Of a DNA stretch of 64,000 nucleotides, positions 1 through 8,151 are shown piece after piece. The notes beneath the pieces were generated by a model. The model did no database searches and was not told the origin of the DNA. It saw only the letters and a program-made list of their open reading frames with translations. Source of the stretch: Crocinitomicaceae bacterium (GTDB lineage: Bacteria; Bacteroidota; Bacteroidia; Flavobacteriales_D; Crocinitomicaceae); assembly GCA_016708105.1 (NCBI GenBank), contig JADJGJ010000001.1:1550001-1614000 (forward strand), read 5' to 3'. Each line of letters opens with the position of its first letter. The stretch's first letter is position 1. Position numbers and translations under genes: made by a program.

Positions 1-219
1 CTGATATCCAGTAATAGAACAAGTTATTTTTACATAGGTTAATTTACCCGCACAAAAAGGTACCGGCAAAGTAGCAGGATCAGGCTCATAAGCAGCAATT
101 GCCAGCGAAGAACGCCATGCAAGCGGAAATTTATGATTGCAAAAAACAGGATCCATCATATCCTGACTCACGCATAATGGTTGCCAAGGAATGTCTTGTG
201 GTTGTGGTAAATCTGCCAT
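1..219 (-). CDS. Partial hypothetical protein (N-terminal 73 residues)
   Basis: A minus-strand frame opens with ATG at 219 and runs off the left edge of the window without a stop. The visible N-terminus begins MADLPQPQDIPWQPLCVSQD and has no signal peptide or membrane segment. It is rich in Pro, Cys and aromatic residues, and no family is recognised. The strand and the lack of a signal peptide match the giant proteins of the operon that starts at 3602, so it could belong to the same system, but an intervening group of plus-strand genes makes that a guess. The intergenic region up to 578 separates it from a divergently transcribed gene. Confidence 0.6.
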   Translation of the reverse strand, partial: MADLPQPQDIPWQPLCVSQDMMDPVFCNHKFPLAWRSSLAIAAYEPDPATLPVPFCAGKLTYVKITCSITGYQ

Positions 220-578
220 AGTTTTGGGATTTAAATAGGTTAAATAAAAAAATTAACGACCATTAAATATATAGCTATTTATTTCAATTTACCTAATTTT
301 AATTAGAAAATAAATCAATTATATTCCCGCTACCTATCTTTTTTTAATTAATTGACAAATGGTTTGTTTTTAAACATTACGAGTCTTATGGACTAGGTAA
401 ATCTTTGAATAGGATAGTAAATTACGACCATATTTATCAGTATTTATACGCAGGTATAAATACTGATAACATAAAAAACGAATGAAAGAAATCACTTTTT
501 CCTTTTTTTGAAAACAAGGCGGTAAAAGACGTACTTTTATATATGTAATCGAACCAAAAGTTGAAAATGCGGTAATTA
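220..578. promoter_or_regulatory. Divergent intergenic region
   Basis: This AT-rich region lies between the minus-strand gene ending at 219 and the plus-strand gene starting at 579, so it should hold both promoters. No clear TTTG/TAnnTTTG pair was identified. Its one clear structure is the perfect inverted repeat at 434-469, listed separately. Confidence 0.5.
434..469. repeat. Perfect 15-bp inverted repeat
   Basis: The arms TTATCAGTATTTATA (434-448) and TATAAATACTGATAA (455-469) are exact reverse complements around a 6-base loop, CGCAGG. No T-run follows, so a simple terminator is unlikely. It may be an operator, or a cruciform in the divergent promoter region. A related word, TAGGTATTTATACCTA, occurs at 27624-27639 upstream of another secreted-protein gene. 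Confidence 0.75.
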
Positions 579-1448
579 ATGATAAAAAAGTTGCTCATAT
601 TATTTGTTGTAATACTACTCTTTTTCTGCAAAAACGGAATTTCACAAAGTTTTTTGAATGGTGATTTTGAATTAAACAGCGCTACAAACGGTGTTGATCA
701 AATCGCTTTAACAAATAGTCAATTTAACCCAATGATTTCCAATGTCTATAGTTTTGGCACTTCTCCGACCGGTTTAGATCTTGTCACGACTAGTGTTTGG
801 GATGGAGGACCCTATACTGGAAATTGGTATTTAGGAATAGAAGGTGGAGGCATAGAACAATTTTCTTTGGAATTAAGCAGTCCGTTAATTTCCGGAACAA
901 CTTACAGAATTTCCTTTTTTGATAGAGGTCGTGCCGTGCATCCATCAGCACCCATCGAAATTGGAGTTTCATTGGTTAATAATAATTTTGGAACATTAAT
1001 ATATACCGCACCTGAACCGGAATTTGGGGTGTGGAATCTCAGATGTTTTACTTTTACAGCTCCTTCTAATGTAACATTTATTACGGTTAAAGGAGGTAAT
1101 TCTCCGGGCAGTTGGACGAAACTGGACAATTTCATTATTGATTTTGATACATTGAAGTCATGTGCTGAAATGGCGGAAATTACAATGCCTAATATTTTCA
1201 CACCAAACGGAGACGGTATCAATGATTTCTTTGCTCCCGTTGAGCTGACAAACATCACAGAGGCATCGATGTCAATCATTAATCGATGGGGGCAAACTCT
1301 TTATGTAACTGAAGATTTAATAAGCGGTTGGGACGGTTCTGACAACGGTTCACCTTACTCAGATGGAACTTATTTTTGGCTGATTCATTACACCGATGCA
1401 AATAATGAAAGAAAATCAGCTTATGGTATTTTTAGTTTGCTAAAATGA
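579..1448 (+). CDS. Secreted protein with gliding-motility-associated (CHU_C) C-terminal domain
   Basis: This 289-residue exported protein has a signal peptide (residues 1-22: a lysine pair, a hydrophobic core, then GISQS). A jelly-roll-like region of about 170 residues (FLNGDFE to LDNFIID) resembles carbohydrate-binding or lectin-like beta sandwiches. The last 85 residues are a typical CHU_C/TIGR04131 domain, with the marks IFTPNGDGINDFF, INRWGQ, GWDG and DGTYFW. That domain directs export through the type IX secretion system of gliding Bacteroidetes, so the protein is probably attached to the surface or secreted. It is monocistronic and is followed by an interspersed repeat copy. The ligand is unknown. 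Confidence 0.85.
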   Translation: MIKKLLILFVVILLFFCKNGISQSFLNGDFELNSATNGVDQIALTNSQFNPMISNVYSFGTSPTGLDLVTTSVWDGGPYTGNWYLGIEGGGIEQFSLELSSPLISGTTYRISFFDRGRAVHPSAPIEIGVSLVNNNFGTLIYTAPEPEFGVWNLRCFTFTAPSNVTFITVKGGNSPGSWTKLDNFIIDFDTLKSCAEMAEITMPNIFTPNGDGINDFFAPVELTNITEASMSIINRWGQTLYVTEDLISGWDGSDNGSPYSDGTYFWLIHYTDANNERKSAYGIFSLLK

Positions 1449-1504
1449 TTCCATCAAAGAACTTTCATTTTATTCCCTTCGCCTGCGGCACAGGTCGCAC
1501 AATT

Positions 1505-1550
1505 GTTCCGCTTCCCCGCTTCGCTGAGAGTCGTTCCTCCTCTCGCTGAT
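1505..1550 (+). repeat. Interspersed GC-rich repeat, copy 1
   Basis: A copy of the family whose core reads CTTCGCTGAGAGTCGTTCCT followed by CCTCTCGCTGAT. The word TCGCTGA occurs at both ends of the core as a direct repeat, and GAGAG/CTCTC can pair internally. It lies 57 bases after the stop of the CHU_C gene. A Bacteroidetes -7 box, TATATTTG (1577-1584), follows 26 bases later and precedes the next gene. Confidence 0.9.
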
Positions 1551-1576
1551 AATTCAGTTATCCACTTAAAAAATGA

Positions 1577-1584
1577 TATATTTG
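1577..1584 (+). promoter_or_regulatory. Candidate -7 promoter box (TATATTTG)
   Basis: Matches the Bacteroidetes TAnnTTTG -7 element. It lies 73 bases upstream of the nuclease-like gene at 1658 and just after repeat copy 1. No good -33 TTTG was found. Confidence 0.4.
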
Positions 1585-1657
1585 AATAACTCAAAAATCA
1601 GATATTCCGATTTGGATTTCCAGATATTATAAAGCCCGCAATTAATAAAAGTAAATA

Positions 1658-2179
1658 ATGACGAAATATTTAACAGAAACAATTTTAGGACAAGAGCTTG
1701 AAATTATATTTCCGAAGGTCACTTTCATTCGAGATAAAGTAGTTCCAGATTCAGGACTTCAAACTCGCCCCGACTATAGAAGTGAAGAATTAAAACTAAT
1801 CGTTGAATTTGACGGAGACCAACATTATAAAGCGACACAGAAAATAAAACGTGAAATTCAGAAAAGTGAAACCTATACACAAATGGGTTATAAAGTAGTT
1901 CGCATACCGTACTTTGTTCAACTCTCAGAATCCACCATAAAAAATTTGTTTGGAATAGATATAAAATACCAACAGACTTTCCCTCACGGTTTCATTTCTA
2001 AAACGGTAATCATGCCAGCAGATTTTTGTGAAATGGGAGTGCTTAAATTTCAAGCTGATCTGGATAGCTTTGAATATATACGACATGATATTATTAAATC
2101 TCTAAAAGACAAAGTGATCGAGCTGGGTGATCAAGAATTTGTGTTACCAAATTCTATGAATTATCTATTTGAAGAATGA
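1658..2179 (+). CDS. DUF559/Vsr-like endonuclease-fold protein
   Basis: This 173-residue cytoplasmic protein's N-terminal half has a PD-(D/E)XK pattern of the DUF559/Vsr type: RPDYRSEELKLIVEFDGDQHY (acidic residues after a conserved strand), then GYKVVRIPYFVQL. Such domains nick or cut DNA in mismatch-repair and restriction systems. The C-terminal 70 residues (after GIDIKYQQ) are not recognised. It stands alone, flanked by interspersed repeats at 1505 and 2235, with its own -7 box, which gives it the look of a self-contained cassette. The nuclease fold is fairly clear; the substrate and biological role are not. Confidence 0.65.
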   Translation: MTKYLTETILGQELEIIFPKVTFIRDKVVPDSGLQTRPDYRSEELKLIVEFDGDQHYKATQKIKREIQKSETYTQMGYKVVRIPYFVQLSESTIKNLFGIDIKYQQTFPHGFISKTVIMPADFCEMGVLKFQADLDSFEYIRHDIIKSLKDKVIELGDQEFVLPNSMNYLFEE

Positions 2180-2234
2180 AACCACCAACGAAACTGGTAA
2201 GATAGAATATGTAATTATTTATGCTGACTTTTTT

Positions 2235-2284
2235 GGTTTCACCGCTTCCCCGCTTCGCTGAGAGTCGTTCCTCCTCTCGCTGAT
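2235..2284 (+). repeat. Interspersed GC-rich repeat, copy 2
   Basis: Full-length copy starting GGTTTCACCGCTTCCCCGCT and ending CTCTCGCTGAT, in the same orientation as all other copies. It lies 56 bases after the previous stop and 32 bases before a -7 box (2316-2323) for the next gene. Confidence 0.9.
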
Positions 2285-2294
2285 TATTCTGTCT

Positions 2295-2323
2295 TTTGAC
2301 ACAATATAAAAAATGTATATTTG
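2295..2323 (+). promoter_or_regulatory. Candidate Bacteroidetes promoter
   Basis: TTTG (2295-2298) and TATATTTG (2316-2323) are separated by 17 bases. A nearly identical TTTG-N17-TATATTTG arrangement follows repeat copy 31311-31357 before the PIN gene. Confidence 0.45.
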
Positions 2324-2387
2324 ATTAGTGCAGAAAAGTTTTGGAGACAAATTGTGTAGCTGCAATCTTTCAAATTGAATATAAGCA

Positions 2388-3308
2388 ATGACAACAGACG
2401 AACAAAATATTTTTAATGACTTGCAGAATAACTCCTTGATTTTTTTCAAGGATTTTATTGACAGAATTACTGATAAGGACACCGCTTCTGACGACCACAT
2501 TTCAAACGAACTCGTTATGCTTTCAGTTTCTTCTTTGCAAATTTCGCTCGAGCTTGCGTTGAAAGCGGTAGTTCTAAAAAAATCAGGTCTTCTACAAATA
2601 ATTAAGGAAGAGAGCTCAACAAAATCAATTGCGGTACTCTTTCAAGATTTCCAAAACAATTCTTTGAAGACAAAACAGTTTGAACAAATAAAAAATTACG
2701 CAAAAAGCAACAATCTTGTTTCAACACTTTCCGATTTTGATTACGAAAATATAACGTCTTTTCAGAAATATAGAAACGGAATAGTGCATTTCTCATACAA
2801 GTTTCAGGAAGGCGATTTTTTTGATTTAAAATATGACATAACTTATTTTGTAGTAAGTATCTTGATTAAAGTTTTGTGCACAGGTGATGATGACATTAAA
2901 CCCAGTGAGTTTCTCGAATACTCTTTGGGGAGTAAATATCATAATAAACTAATTCATTATAGACCTTATGTTGTGGCAATGAAAAGTATGGCAGATGCAC
3001 ATTCTGAGAAAGTATTTAATTGTATAATTTGTAATAGCAGAACATATGCCAAAGAAGAAGACTACTGTTACTGTTGCAATTTTTATGGCGACCTTCACTC
3101 GTTTAGGGATTGTGAGTATTGCAATGAAAAAAAATCTATGATTTATGATGGGCTTAACATCGGAATTAACCAATTTACTGCAAAAGCACAATGTTTAAAC
3201 TGCCTTAGAGATACAATTATTTTTCTTTGTCCAAAATGTGAATCCAGTTACAACTTGGAAATTACTTCTGAGCAAAGATGCAGTTTTGATGATTGTAAAT
3301 TCTCATGA
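2388..3308 (+). CDS. HEPN-like protein with C-terminal zinc ribbons
   Basis: This 306-residue cytoplasmic protein has a helical N-terminal region (residues about 5-180) containing RNGIVH at 129-134, an R-X4-H motif as in HEPN ribonucleases. The C-terminal third is full of CxxC pairs (CIIC, CYCC, CEYC, CLNC, CPKC), indicating two or three zinc ribbons or rubredoxin-like knuckles. HEPN domains with R-X4-6-H are common RNA-cleaving toxins and defence effectors. A second gene at 42661 has the same plan (HEPN R-X4-H followed by CxxC knuckles). It is a single gene with its own promoter between interspersed repeats. Toxin or antiviral RNase activity is an inference. Confidence 0.6.
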   Translation: MTTDEQNIFNDLQNNSLIFFKDFIDRITDKDTASDDHISNELVMLSVSSLQISLELALKAVVLKKSGLLQIIKEESSTKSIAVLFQDFQNNSLKTKQFEQIKNYAKSNNLVSTLSDFDYENITSFQKYRNGIVHFSYKFQEGDFFDLKYDITYFVVSILIKVLCTGDDDIKPSEFLEYSLGSKYHNKLIHYRPYVVAMKSMADAHSEKVFNCIICNSRTYAKEEDYCYCCNFYGDLHSFRDCEYCNEKKSMIYDGLNIGINQFTAKAQCLNCLRDTIIFLCPKCESSYNLEITSEQRCSFDDCKFS

Positions 3309-3330
3309 AATCTTCAAAATGAAGACACTT

Positions 3331-3592
3331 GGTTTCACCGCTTCACTGAGAGTCGTTCCTCGTCTCGCTGATGTTGAGCTTTGCTCCGATTCCCCACTAC
3401 GTTGAGACTCGTTCCTCATCTCACTGTTTCTTGGTTTCATCCGCTTCCCCGTTTCACTGAGAGTCGTTCCTCCTCTCGCTGATTGAGAGCTTTGCTCCGC
3501 TTCCCCACTGCGTTGAGGCTCGTTCCCTACTTCGCTGCTTCTTGTTTCACCGCTTCCCCGCTTCGCTGAGAGTCGTTCCTCCTCTCGCTGAT
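3331..3592 (+). repeat. Cluster of five interspersed repeat copies
   Basis: Five successive copies, three close to consensus (3331-3372, 3433-3483, 3543-3592) and two diverged (3373-3430 and 3484-3540, sharing GCTTTGCTCCG), fill the gap between the convergent genes ending at 3308 and 3602. Unit length is 42 to 58 bases with no unique spacers. All copies face the same way. The cluster marks the left border of the 22-kb minus-strand operon. Confidence 0.9.
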
Positions 3593-3601
3593 GGTATTAC
3601 G

Positions 3602-4492
3602 TCATACTATCGAAACAATGTCTTGTATCTTACTCTCCGGAGTAATATCAATTCCGTTCTTTTTGAAATAAGAAACAATCATGTTTATGTAGTTGTTTCC
3701 TGCTCGCGCTCCGGTCGAATAGATTTTGACGTACTGGTCAAGTTGTCCAGTAAATACAAAATTATAGCCTGGTAGATAAGGTGAAATCCCATATGTTTTT
3801 TGATTCCTCGCAATCTCCTCAGAATAATAAGGTTTAATCTTCACCAATTTATTCATCGGATAAGCCTTGTGCTTACCTGCAATCACACTTTCCACATAAT
3901 CCTTTTGAAGCAAAATTCCCGCTTCAAGTGTTGATACTTTCTTATTCACGCCGGAGTCTGTATTGCCAATATTACCCGGATTATTATTGTTATAAGATCG
4001 CGTTCCCTTATAAAATCCTTCCTTTTGAGCCATGATTGTTATAAGCATTTTTAATCCTCGCGGTGTATTTGGCAAAGCCCTTTCCAAAGCAGGCATATAC
4101 TCATTCGTCATTTCTTTGGTAAAAGTAATCTTCACATTATAATCGTACGGCTTACCCGGAAAAGTACTTCCTTCAATAATCACATCTTTGTAAGGTGCTT
4201 TCGGATCACCGCTAGGAGCAGTATTTGAGACAGCTGGTACACTAACATTCGGAGCCGCAGCTTTAAGCAAACTTTGAAGCAAATTCCATGTTTTATCACC
4301 AACTATACCATCCACTTTCAGACCATTCTCTTCTTGAAATTTCAAAACGGCTTTTTCAGTGTTATCTCCAAAGTCGCCATCTTCTTTTAACTTCTTGAAC
4401 TTTCCTGCTCCATACTTGTTCAGATTGTATTGGTTCAAGTTCTCTTGAAGTACAACATTGTTTTTATCTTTTACTCCTTTTTCAAGTTTCAT
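3602..4492 (-). CDS. Peptidoglycan-binding lysozyme-like protein
   Basis: This 296-residue protein has a PG_binding_1 domain at residues about 10-75 (marks KEDGDFGDNTEKAVLKFQ and GLKVDGIVGDKTW). It is followed by a Pro/Ala/Ser linker and a C-terminal lysozyme/transglycosylase-like domain of about 160 residues, with MAQKEGFYKG (likely catalytic Glu), YNNNNPGNIG and YVKIYSTG. The family cleaves or binds the glycan of peptidoglycan. No signal peptide is visible, so export would need another route (lysis, an injection machine or a pore). It is the last gene of the minus-strand operon, 42 bases after the lipase-like gene. A virion-type muramidase origin is an alternative. Confidence 0.7.
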   Translation of the reverse strand: MKLEKGVKDKNNVVLQENLNQYNLNKYGAGKFKKLKEDGDFGDNTEKAVLKFQEENGLKVDGIVGDKTWNLLQSLLKAAAPNVSVPAVSNTAPSGDPKAPYKDVIIEGSTFPGKPYDYNVKITFTKEMTNEYMPALERALPNTPRGLKMLITIMAQKEGFYKGTRSYNNNNPGNIGNTDSGVNKKVSTLEAGILLQKDYVESVIAGKHKAYPMNKLVKIKPYYSEEIARNQKTYGISPYLPGYNFVFTGQLDQYVKIYSTGARAGNNYINMIVSYFKKNGIDITPESKIQDIVSIV

Positions 4493-4534
4493 ATTGATAT
4501 TTTTTGCATGGTTAAACTAATTTTTCTACTCTAA

Positions 4535-6121
4535 TTAATCTAAAAATTCATTATAAATCCGCTCGTACATCGGCTTGTGTTCCCAGTACCATGTATGAGT
4601 TACTTGCCACCAGTGTGCTTTAAACTCGCAATCAATATTTCCTTCCTTGGCAACGTCATAGAAATCCAGATGGTTACTTACAGGGTCATGTCTGTCATAA
4701 AAATTGATCCAAGGCAAGTGATCCAAATCATGCAAAACAGGATTAAATACAGGAATTGGTTCTCTTGGAAATAAGTTGTGCTTTATTTTAAAAGAGTGCA
4801 AATGTTTAAGTATTTGTCTTCGTACAAATTCATTTTTACCTGTGGTCTGCTTGAAAAAAAAGTAGATTTTATCAAGTGGGGATCCAAAAGTAACCAACCC
4901 TTTTAACTTCGCACAGCTATTCCTTAAATCGTCTTCTCCATCAAGACTTATTCGAATACTAAGTTTATTCAATGCATCGTATGCGATAGCGCTTCCCAGC
5001 GAATGTCCCGCAATAATTATTTCATCATATTTATCACTTTTAATCAACGCTTCAATTTGCTGCCGCGCTCCAGCCAATATTTTTTCCCGTAATTCGTAAT
5101 GTTTCTTCTTCACATCCATCGTTGTATAAATCGCAACATCACCAACATACCCTTTCAACATTGCACTTGCTGAATTCTCAAATTTTTTCCAAATACCTTT
5201 CACGATTTTGGTTGCCGGACTAAATAAATTGGTGAGCACTTGTAGCGCTGCACCGATAATGACACCGATAATAGCGGTAGCTTTTACAATATTATACCAA
5301 AATATTATTCTCCTCAGCATATTAGCCAACTGAGAAAGACTCGCCTTTCGGTTATCTATGTGCTCATCCTTTGAGCTTTCCTCATTTCGTTCTAGCTTCT
5401 TATTATAGGTTTGTTTCGCTCCTTTCAACGTTTCCCTTAGCCAGTCAGTAATTTCACCAACGCTTATTTTCTCCTCTGTCAAATTCGCCCAGTAATATTC
5501 ATGCACATCAACGTAACGCTGCGGCTTCTTCACATCTTCCTCGGCAGGCATGATTCTCAAAAAACTGTCAATCCATTTATCTCCTTTATTATTGTTTTGC
5601 TTCAATAATTTATGCTCCAGGTTTGGAATAGCCGAACTACTCATCCTATCGCAATACATGGCGTATAATCCACGGCCAAACTGATCAAGAGTTTCAAATG
5701 GATTCTGCGCTCCAATTCCATGTATAACCACAATAGCGGTTTTGCGTTTAATCAGTAATGGTGTTTTGTCATTTATTAAATTAAACTTATCAATTGTTTT
5801 TCCAATTGACTTCTGGTTTTCCTTTAATTTATTCGAGAACTCGAGCAGAGTCGCTTTGAACCGTCTTAAATTTTGCCTTTTGAAAGTAAGTTCAAGAGCG
5901 TTATATTTTGCCTCCAATCCAGAAAGTCCTTTCCGTATCTCTGGCAAAGAAGTCAAACCAACAGAAGGAGGAAGTTTGAACGGATTGATAAGTAAAAATC
6001 GCACAATAGATTCATCAATCTCGTTTTTTTCAACTCCCGCTTCAATAAGCGCTTGATAAGGGATATTCAAATCTTCAGTCATAAGAAAAAGAGGGATTTC
6101 ATTATTATTCCAATACTTCAA
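4535..6121 (-). CDS. Alpha/beta-hydrolase (lipase-like) with internal membrane segment
   Basis: This 528-residue protein carries the oxyanion-region motif VVIHGIGAQ near residue 132 and a nucleophile elbow, AGHSLGSA, near residue 373. Later marks are TFGSPLD and the FYDRHDPVSNH stretch, which plausibly supplies the catalytic Asp/His. Between them lies a hydrophobic stretch (around residues 270-300, TAIIGVIIGAALQVL) that could anchor it in a membrane. This matches DUF676/lipase-like serine esterases, so a lipid or ester substrate is likely. It is separated by only 3 bases from the upstream gene (6125) and 42 from the muramidase-like gene. No export signal is seen. In context it may attack lipids as part of an envelope-damaging module. 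Confidence 0.65.
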   Translation of the reverse strand: MKYWNNNEIPLFLMTEDLNIPYQALIEAGVEKNEIDESIVRFLLINPFKLPPSVGLTSLPEIRKGLSGLEAKYNALELTFKRQNLRRFKATLLEFSNKLKENQKSIGKTIDKFNLINDKTPLLIKRKTAIVVIHGIGAQNPFETLDQFGRGLYAMYCDRMSSSAIPNLEHKLLKQNNNKGDKWIDSFLRIMPAEEDVKKPQRYVDVHEYYWANLTEEKISVGEITDWLRETLKGAKQTYNKKLERNEESSKDEHIDNRKASLSQLANMLRRIIFWYNIVKATAIIGVIIGAALQVLTNLFSPATKIVKGIWKKFENSASAMLKGYVGDVAIYTTMDVKKKHYELREKILAGARQQIEALIKSDKYDEIIIAGHSLGSAIAYDALNKLSIRISLDGEDDLRNSCAKLKGLVTFGSPLDKIYFFFKQTTGKNEFVRRQILKHLHSFKIKHNLFPREPIPVFNPVLHDLDHLPWINFYDRHDPVSNHLDFYDVAKEGNIDCEFKAHWWQVTHTWYWEHKPMYERIYNEFLD

Positions 6122-6124
6122 TTC

Positions 6125-6865
6125 CTATTCATTAAAACGTAAACTAATTTCTTCAGTAGTCAGCGCTGGTTGGTTAAGTACCTTTGAGTTGCGATAAACA
6201 ACAATTGTATTTGCATTTTCATCGGTACTCTTTGCAAAAACATCCAGTAATCGTATTTCAAACCCTTCTTTTATTAACTGAAACACCAACAGTTGGCACG
6301 TGGTGGGATCAACATTTCTACCATATTTAACACTATTAATCGGTCCTAAATTGTGTTGTATTTTTGAAGGAAAAATATTATAATCCGTCTTACTGTGCAA
6401 TCCTAATTCGGTTAGCGCGTTAATTACTTTATCACCATCCGAAGATTGTCTGTAATAATTAACTCGGTATTTTTTATTGTAAGACTTGATTTCCTTAAGA
6501 CTTTCAATTGTAGAATCTGCATAATTTCGCTGCTCAATTTTTTGATAGATCAGTGTGTTAGGCTCTGGCTCTTTAATCTGTATTCCACTCAATTCTTCAT
6601 TAAATTGTACAATTTCAGCATCCTTATTTGCAACGGCAGAATCCAAATAATTGATTTTGTTCTCCCGATCAATAAGCTCCTTTTCTTTCTGTTCAAGTGC
6701 AGTTGTTTTTTCATCAAGCAGTCTATCGCGGTCCTCAAGTCTTATCCAAAAAACAAATAAACAAATCGAAATAACTGTGACCGGTACAAACGCATACAGT
6801 ATGCCTGAATTTCGTTGTTTTTTTTGAAGTTGTTTTAAAATTTCCTGGTAATCATTTTTTTCCAT
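6125..6865 (-). CDS. Membrane-anchored coiled-coil protein with LytR_C-like C-terminal domain
   Basis: This 246-residue protein has a short cytoplasmic N-terminus, one transmembrane helix (residues about 21-41, ILYAFVPVTVISICLFVFW) and a coiled coil of about 60 residues rich in Glu/Lys. The C-terminal alpha/beta domain, with SVKYGRNVDP and LLVFQLIKEGFEIRLL, resembles LytR_C/SPOR-type domains that bind cell-wall or ligand molecules. It has a 1-base gap to the 2-TM gene at 6867 and a 3-base gap to the lipase gene, so the genes are probably translationally coupled. It may act as a membrane scaffold or sensor for the operon's peptidase and pore; that is an inference. Confidence 0.5.
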   Translation of the reverse strand: MEKNDYQEILKQLQKKQRNSGILYAFVPVTVISICLFVFWIRLEDRDRLLDEKTTALEQKEKELIDRENKINYLDSAVANKDAEIVQFNEELSGIQIKEPEPNTLIYQKIEQRNYADSTIESLKEIKSYNKKYRVNYYRQSSDGDKVINALTELGLHSKTDYNIFPSKIQHNLGPINSVKYGRNVDPTTCQLLVFQLIKEGFEIRLLDVFAKSTDENANTIVVYRNSKVLNQPALTTEEISLRFNE

Positions 6866-6866
6866 T

Positions 6867-7223
6867 TCAAATAGATTTATTGATGATGGTATCTACCGTA
6901 TCCTTTATCTTTTTCTTTTCGTCATCAGAAGGTGGTGGAGGTCCGTCATAACGCTGACGAAATATATTCAATGCCTCCATTCGATTTTTGATATTGTAAA
7001 TCTCACGCAGTGGCCAGGCCAACCCAATTGCAGAAAGTGCCAATCCACCAATAGTCGCCGTTGTTTTAATGGCCTCTGTGTTCTTTGCATTAATCATTGT
7101 ATAGGCTATCACAATTACAGAAATACCCGTAATTGTAGATATCACTGCCCACATCCTTGCTCTTCTCACCATCCGTTGATGAAAATGTATAGCTTGCTCA
7201 AAATTGCGGATTACTTCATCCAT
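6867..7223 (-). CDS. Small two-helix membrane protein
   Basis: This 118-residue protein has a basic amphipathic N-terminal helix, two hydrophobic segments (residues about 25-44, WAVISTITGISVIVIAYTMI, and about 54-70, TATIGGLALSAIGLAWPL) and a charged C-terminal helix ending near a PPPPSDDEKKK tract. Two helices plus a cytosolic helix recall SLATT-type membrane effectors in bacterial conflict systems, but sequence alone does not prove membership. It sits 12 bases after the gasdermin-like gene and 1 base before the coiled-coil membrane protein. It could be a pore, an anchor or an immunity protein. Confidence 0.45.
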   Translation of the reverse strand: MDEVIRNFEQAIHFHQRMVRRARMWAVISTITGISVIVIAYTMINAKNTEAIKTTATIGGLALSAIGLAWPLREIYNIKNRMEALNIFRQRYDGPPPPSDDEKKKIKDTVDTIINKSI

Positions 7224-7235
7224 TTCTCTTTGCGA

Positions 7236-7850
7236 TTATCTAATTTTAAACCCTAAAACTCCAAATGGCACCAATTCATTTCCAGAAATTCTTATTTCTC
7301 CCTCACTTAACCATTCAGCTTTCACCTCTGCATTTACGTTGATATCCTTTTCCACCTCAACCTGAGCTGATACTTTACCTGAGCGTTTAAACATCAGTGT
7401 AAACGATTTCGCAAAATAGGATGTGGTAATAATCGTTCTTCCTTTCAGCGCTTGCCAAGAGGTTCGGTCACTTTTTTTTAGTTTATCGAGTTCAATCTCA
7501 AGCAAAATTTGATTGGCAGTTTTAAATTCTGAACTTACTACTTGATCTATTTCGTAATCGAGTTCGTACTCAGCTTTTATGTTTGATTTAAAATTAAAAA
7601 TTCCCAAAAAGTTTCCGCCTGCTCCAATTTTATGAGAACCGGAAATATTCTCCTCCAATAAAATACTTCCCGGTTGTGGATGTACTTCCCAAAAATCTGT
7701 TGGTGTATTTTTAATCAGGTCCTTGGCGTGTCCAACACGCCGGTCAAATTCTTTGGTGTCTATGATAGATCCGGGTAGATATAGCGGGTTGCTATAGCGT
7801 AAAACATTCAGTCCTTTAATTTTTCGTTCAATGTACTTTTCAATATTCAT
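7236..7850 (-). CDS. Gasdermin-like pore-forming-domain protein (tentative)
   Basis: Starting at the ATG at 7850 (an in-frame TTG lies at 7859) gives 204 residues, predicted mostly beta. The order of landmarks follows a gasdermin N-terminal domain: a basic N-terminal helix (IERKIKG), a PGSIL turn, a Gly-rich strand region (GAGGNFLGIFNFK) and a helix (QILLEIELDKLKK). Next comes GRTIITTSYFAKSFTLMFKR, like the 'LYVVTEV...' strands, and the protein ends on a strand (FGVLGFKI) where gasdermins read 'LAFRV'. It stops there, without a C-terminal inhibitory domain. A clan CD peptidase lies two genes upstream, as in reported bacterial gasdermin operons. Homology is judged by eye only; another beta-rich fold is possible. 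Confidence 0.4.
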   Translation of the reverse strand: MNIEKYIERKIKGLNVLRYSNPLYLPGSIIDTKEFDRRVGHAKDLIKNTPTDFWEVHPQPGSILLEENISGSHKIGAGGNFLGIFNFKSNIKAEYELDYEIDQVVSSEFKTANQILLEIELDKLKKSDRTSWQALKGRTIITTSYFAKSFTLMFKRSGKVSAQVEVEKDINVNAEVKAEWLSEGEIRISGNELVPFGVLGFKIR

Positions 7851-7899
7851 GGGTTTCAATTATTTTAATGGTTATTGTTTGTCAGATAGATTAGTGGAC

Positions 7900-8151
7900 T
7901 TATTCCAACACGTCAATGCTTTCAATAAAAAACTGGTTGTTATTGAGAAAGCCCTCGATTTCCACTGTTTTGTCCAGGTAGTCATTAAAGTAGGTAGTCA
8001 TGAATGGATTTTCCCCGACCTTGCGGAGTTTGAAAAGCCCCTTTTTGGAGTCAATGACAATCGTTACCTGATCACTTTTCGATCCTTTGTTTAAGGGCGC
8101 TCTTTTAATCACGCCCTTAATCCTTATTTTATTGGATTCACTTACTTTCAT
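7900..8151 (-). CDS. Small beta-rich protein, possibly OB-fold
   Basis: This 83-residue protein has alternating beta strands (KIRIKGVIKRAP, DQVTIVIDSKKG, KTVEIEGFLNNNQFFIESIDVLE). The arrangement 'VEIEGFL...NQFFIESI' is typical of small OB-like barrels. Its start overlaps the end of the upstream peptidase gene by 14 bases, so the two are probably translationally coupled. The gasdermin-like gene follows 49 bases downstream. The position between protease and putative pore former suggests an adaptor, inhibitor or protease target. No known family was recognised. Confidence 0.4.
   Translation of the reverse strand: MKVSESNKIRIKGVIKRAPLNKGSKSDQVTIVIDSKKGLFKLRKVGENPFMTTYFNDYLDKTVEIEGFLNNNQFFIESIDVLE

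Noticed and set aside
902..1279. 125-codon antisense frame
   Set aside because: Fully within the CHU_C gene on the opposite strand; a shadow.
3331..3592. Cluster of repeats resembling a CRISPR array
   Set aside because: Units abut, differ from each other, have no unique spacers of constant length, and single copies occur elsewhere between genes; no cas genes are nearby.
3542..3775. Open frame of 77 codons
   Set aside because: Lies across the interspersed repeat and antisense to the muramidase-like gene; no coding character.
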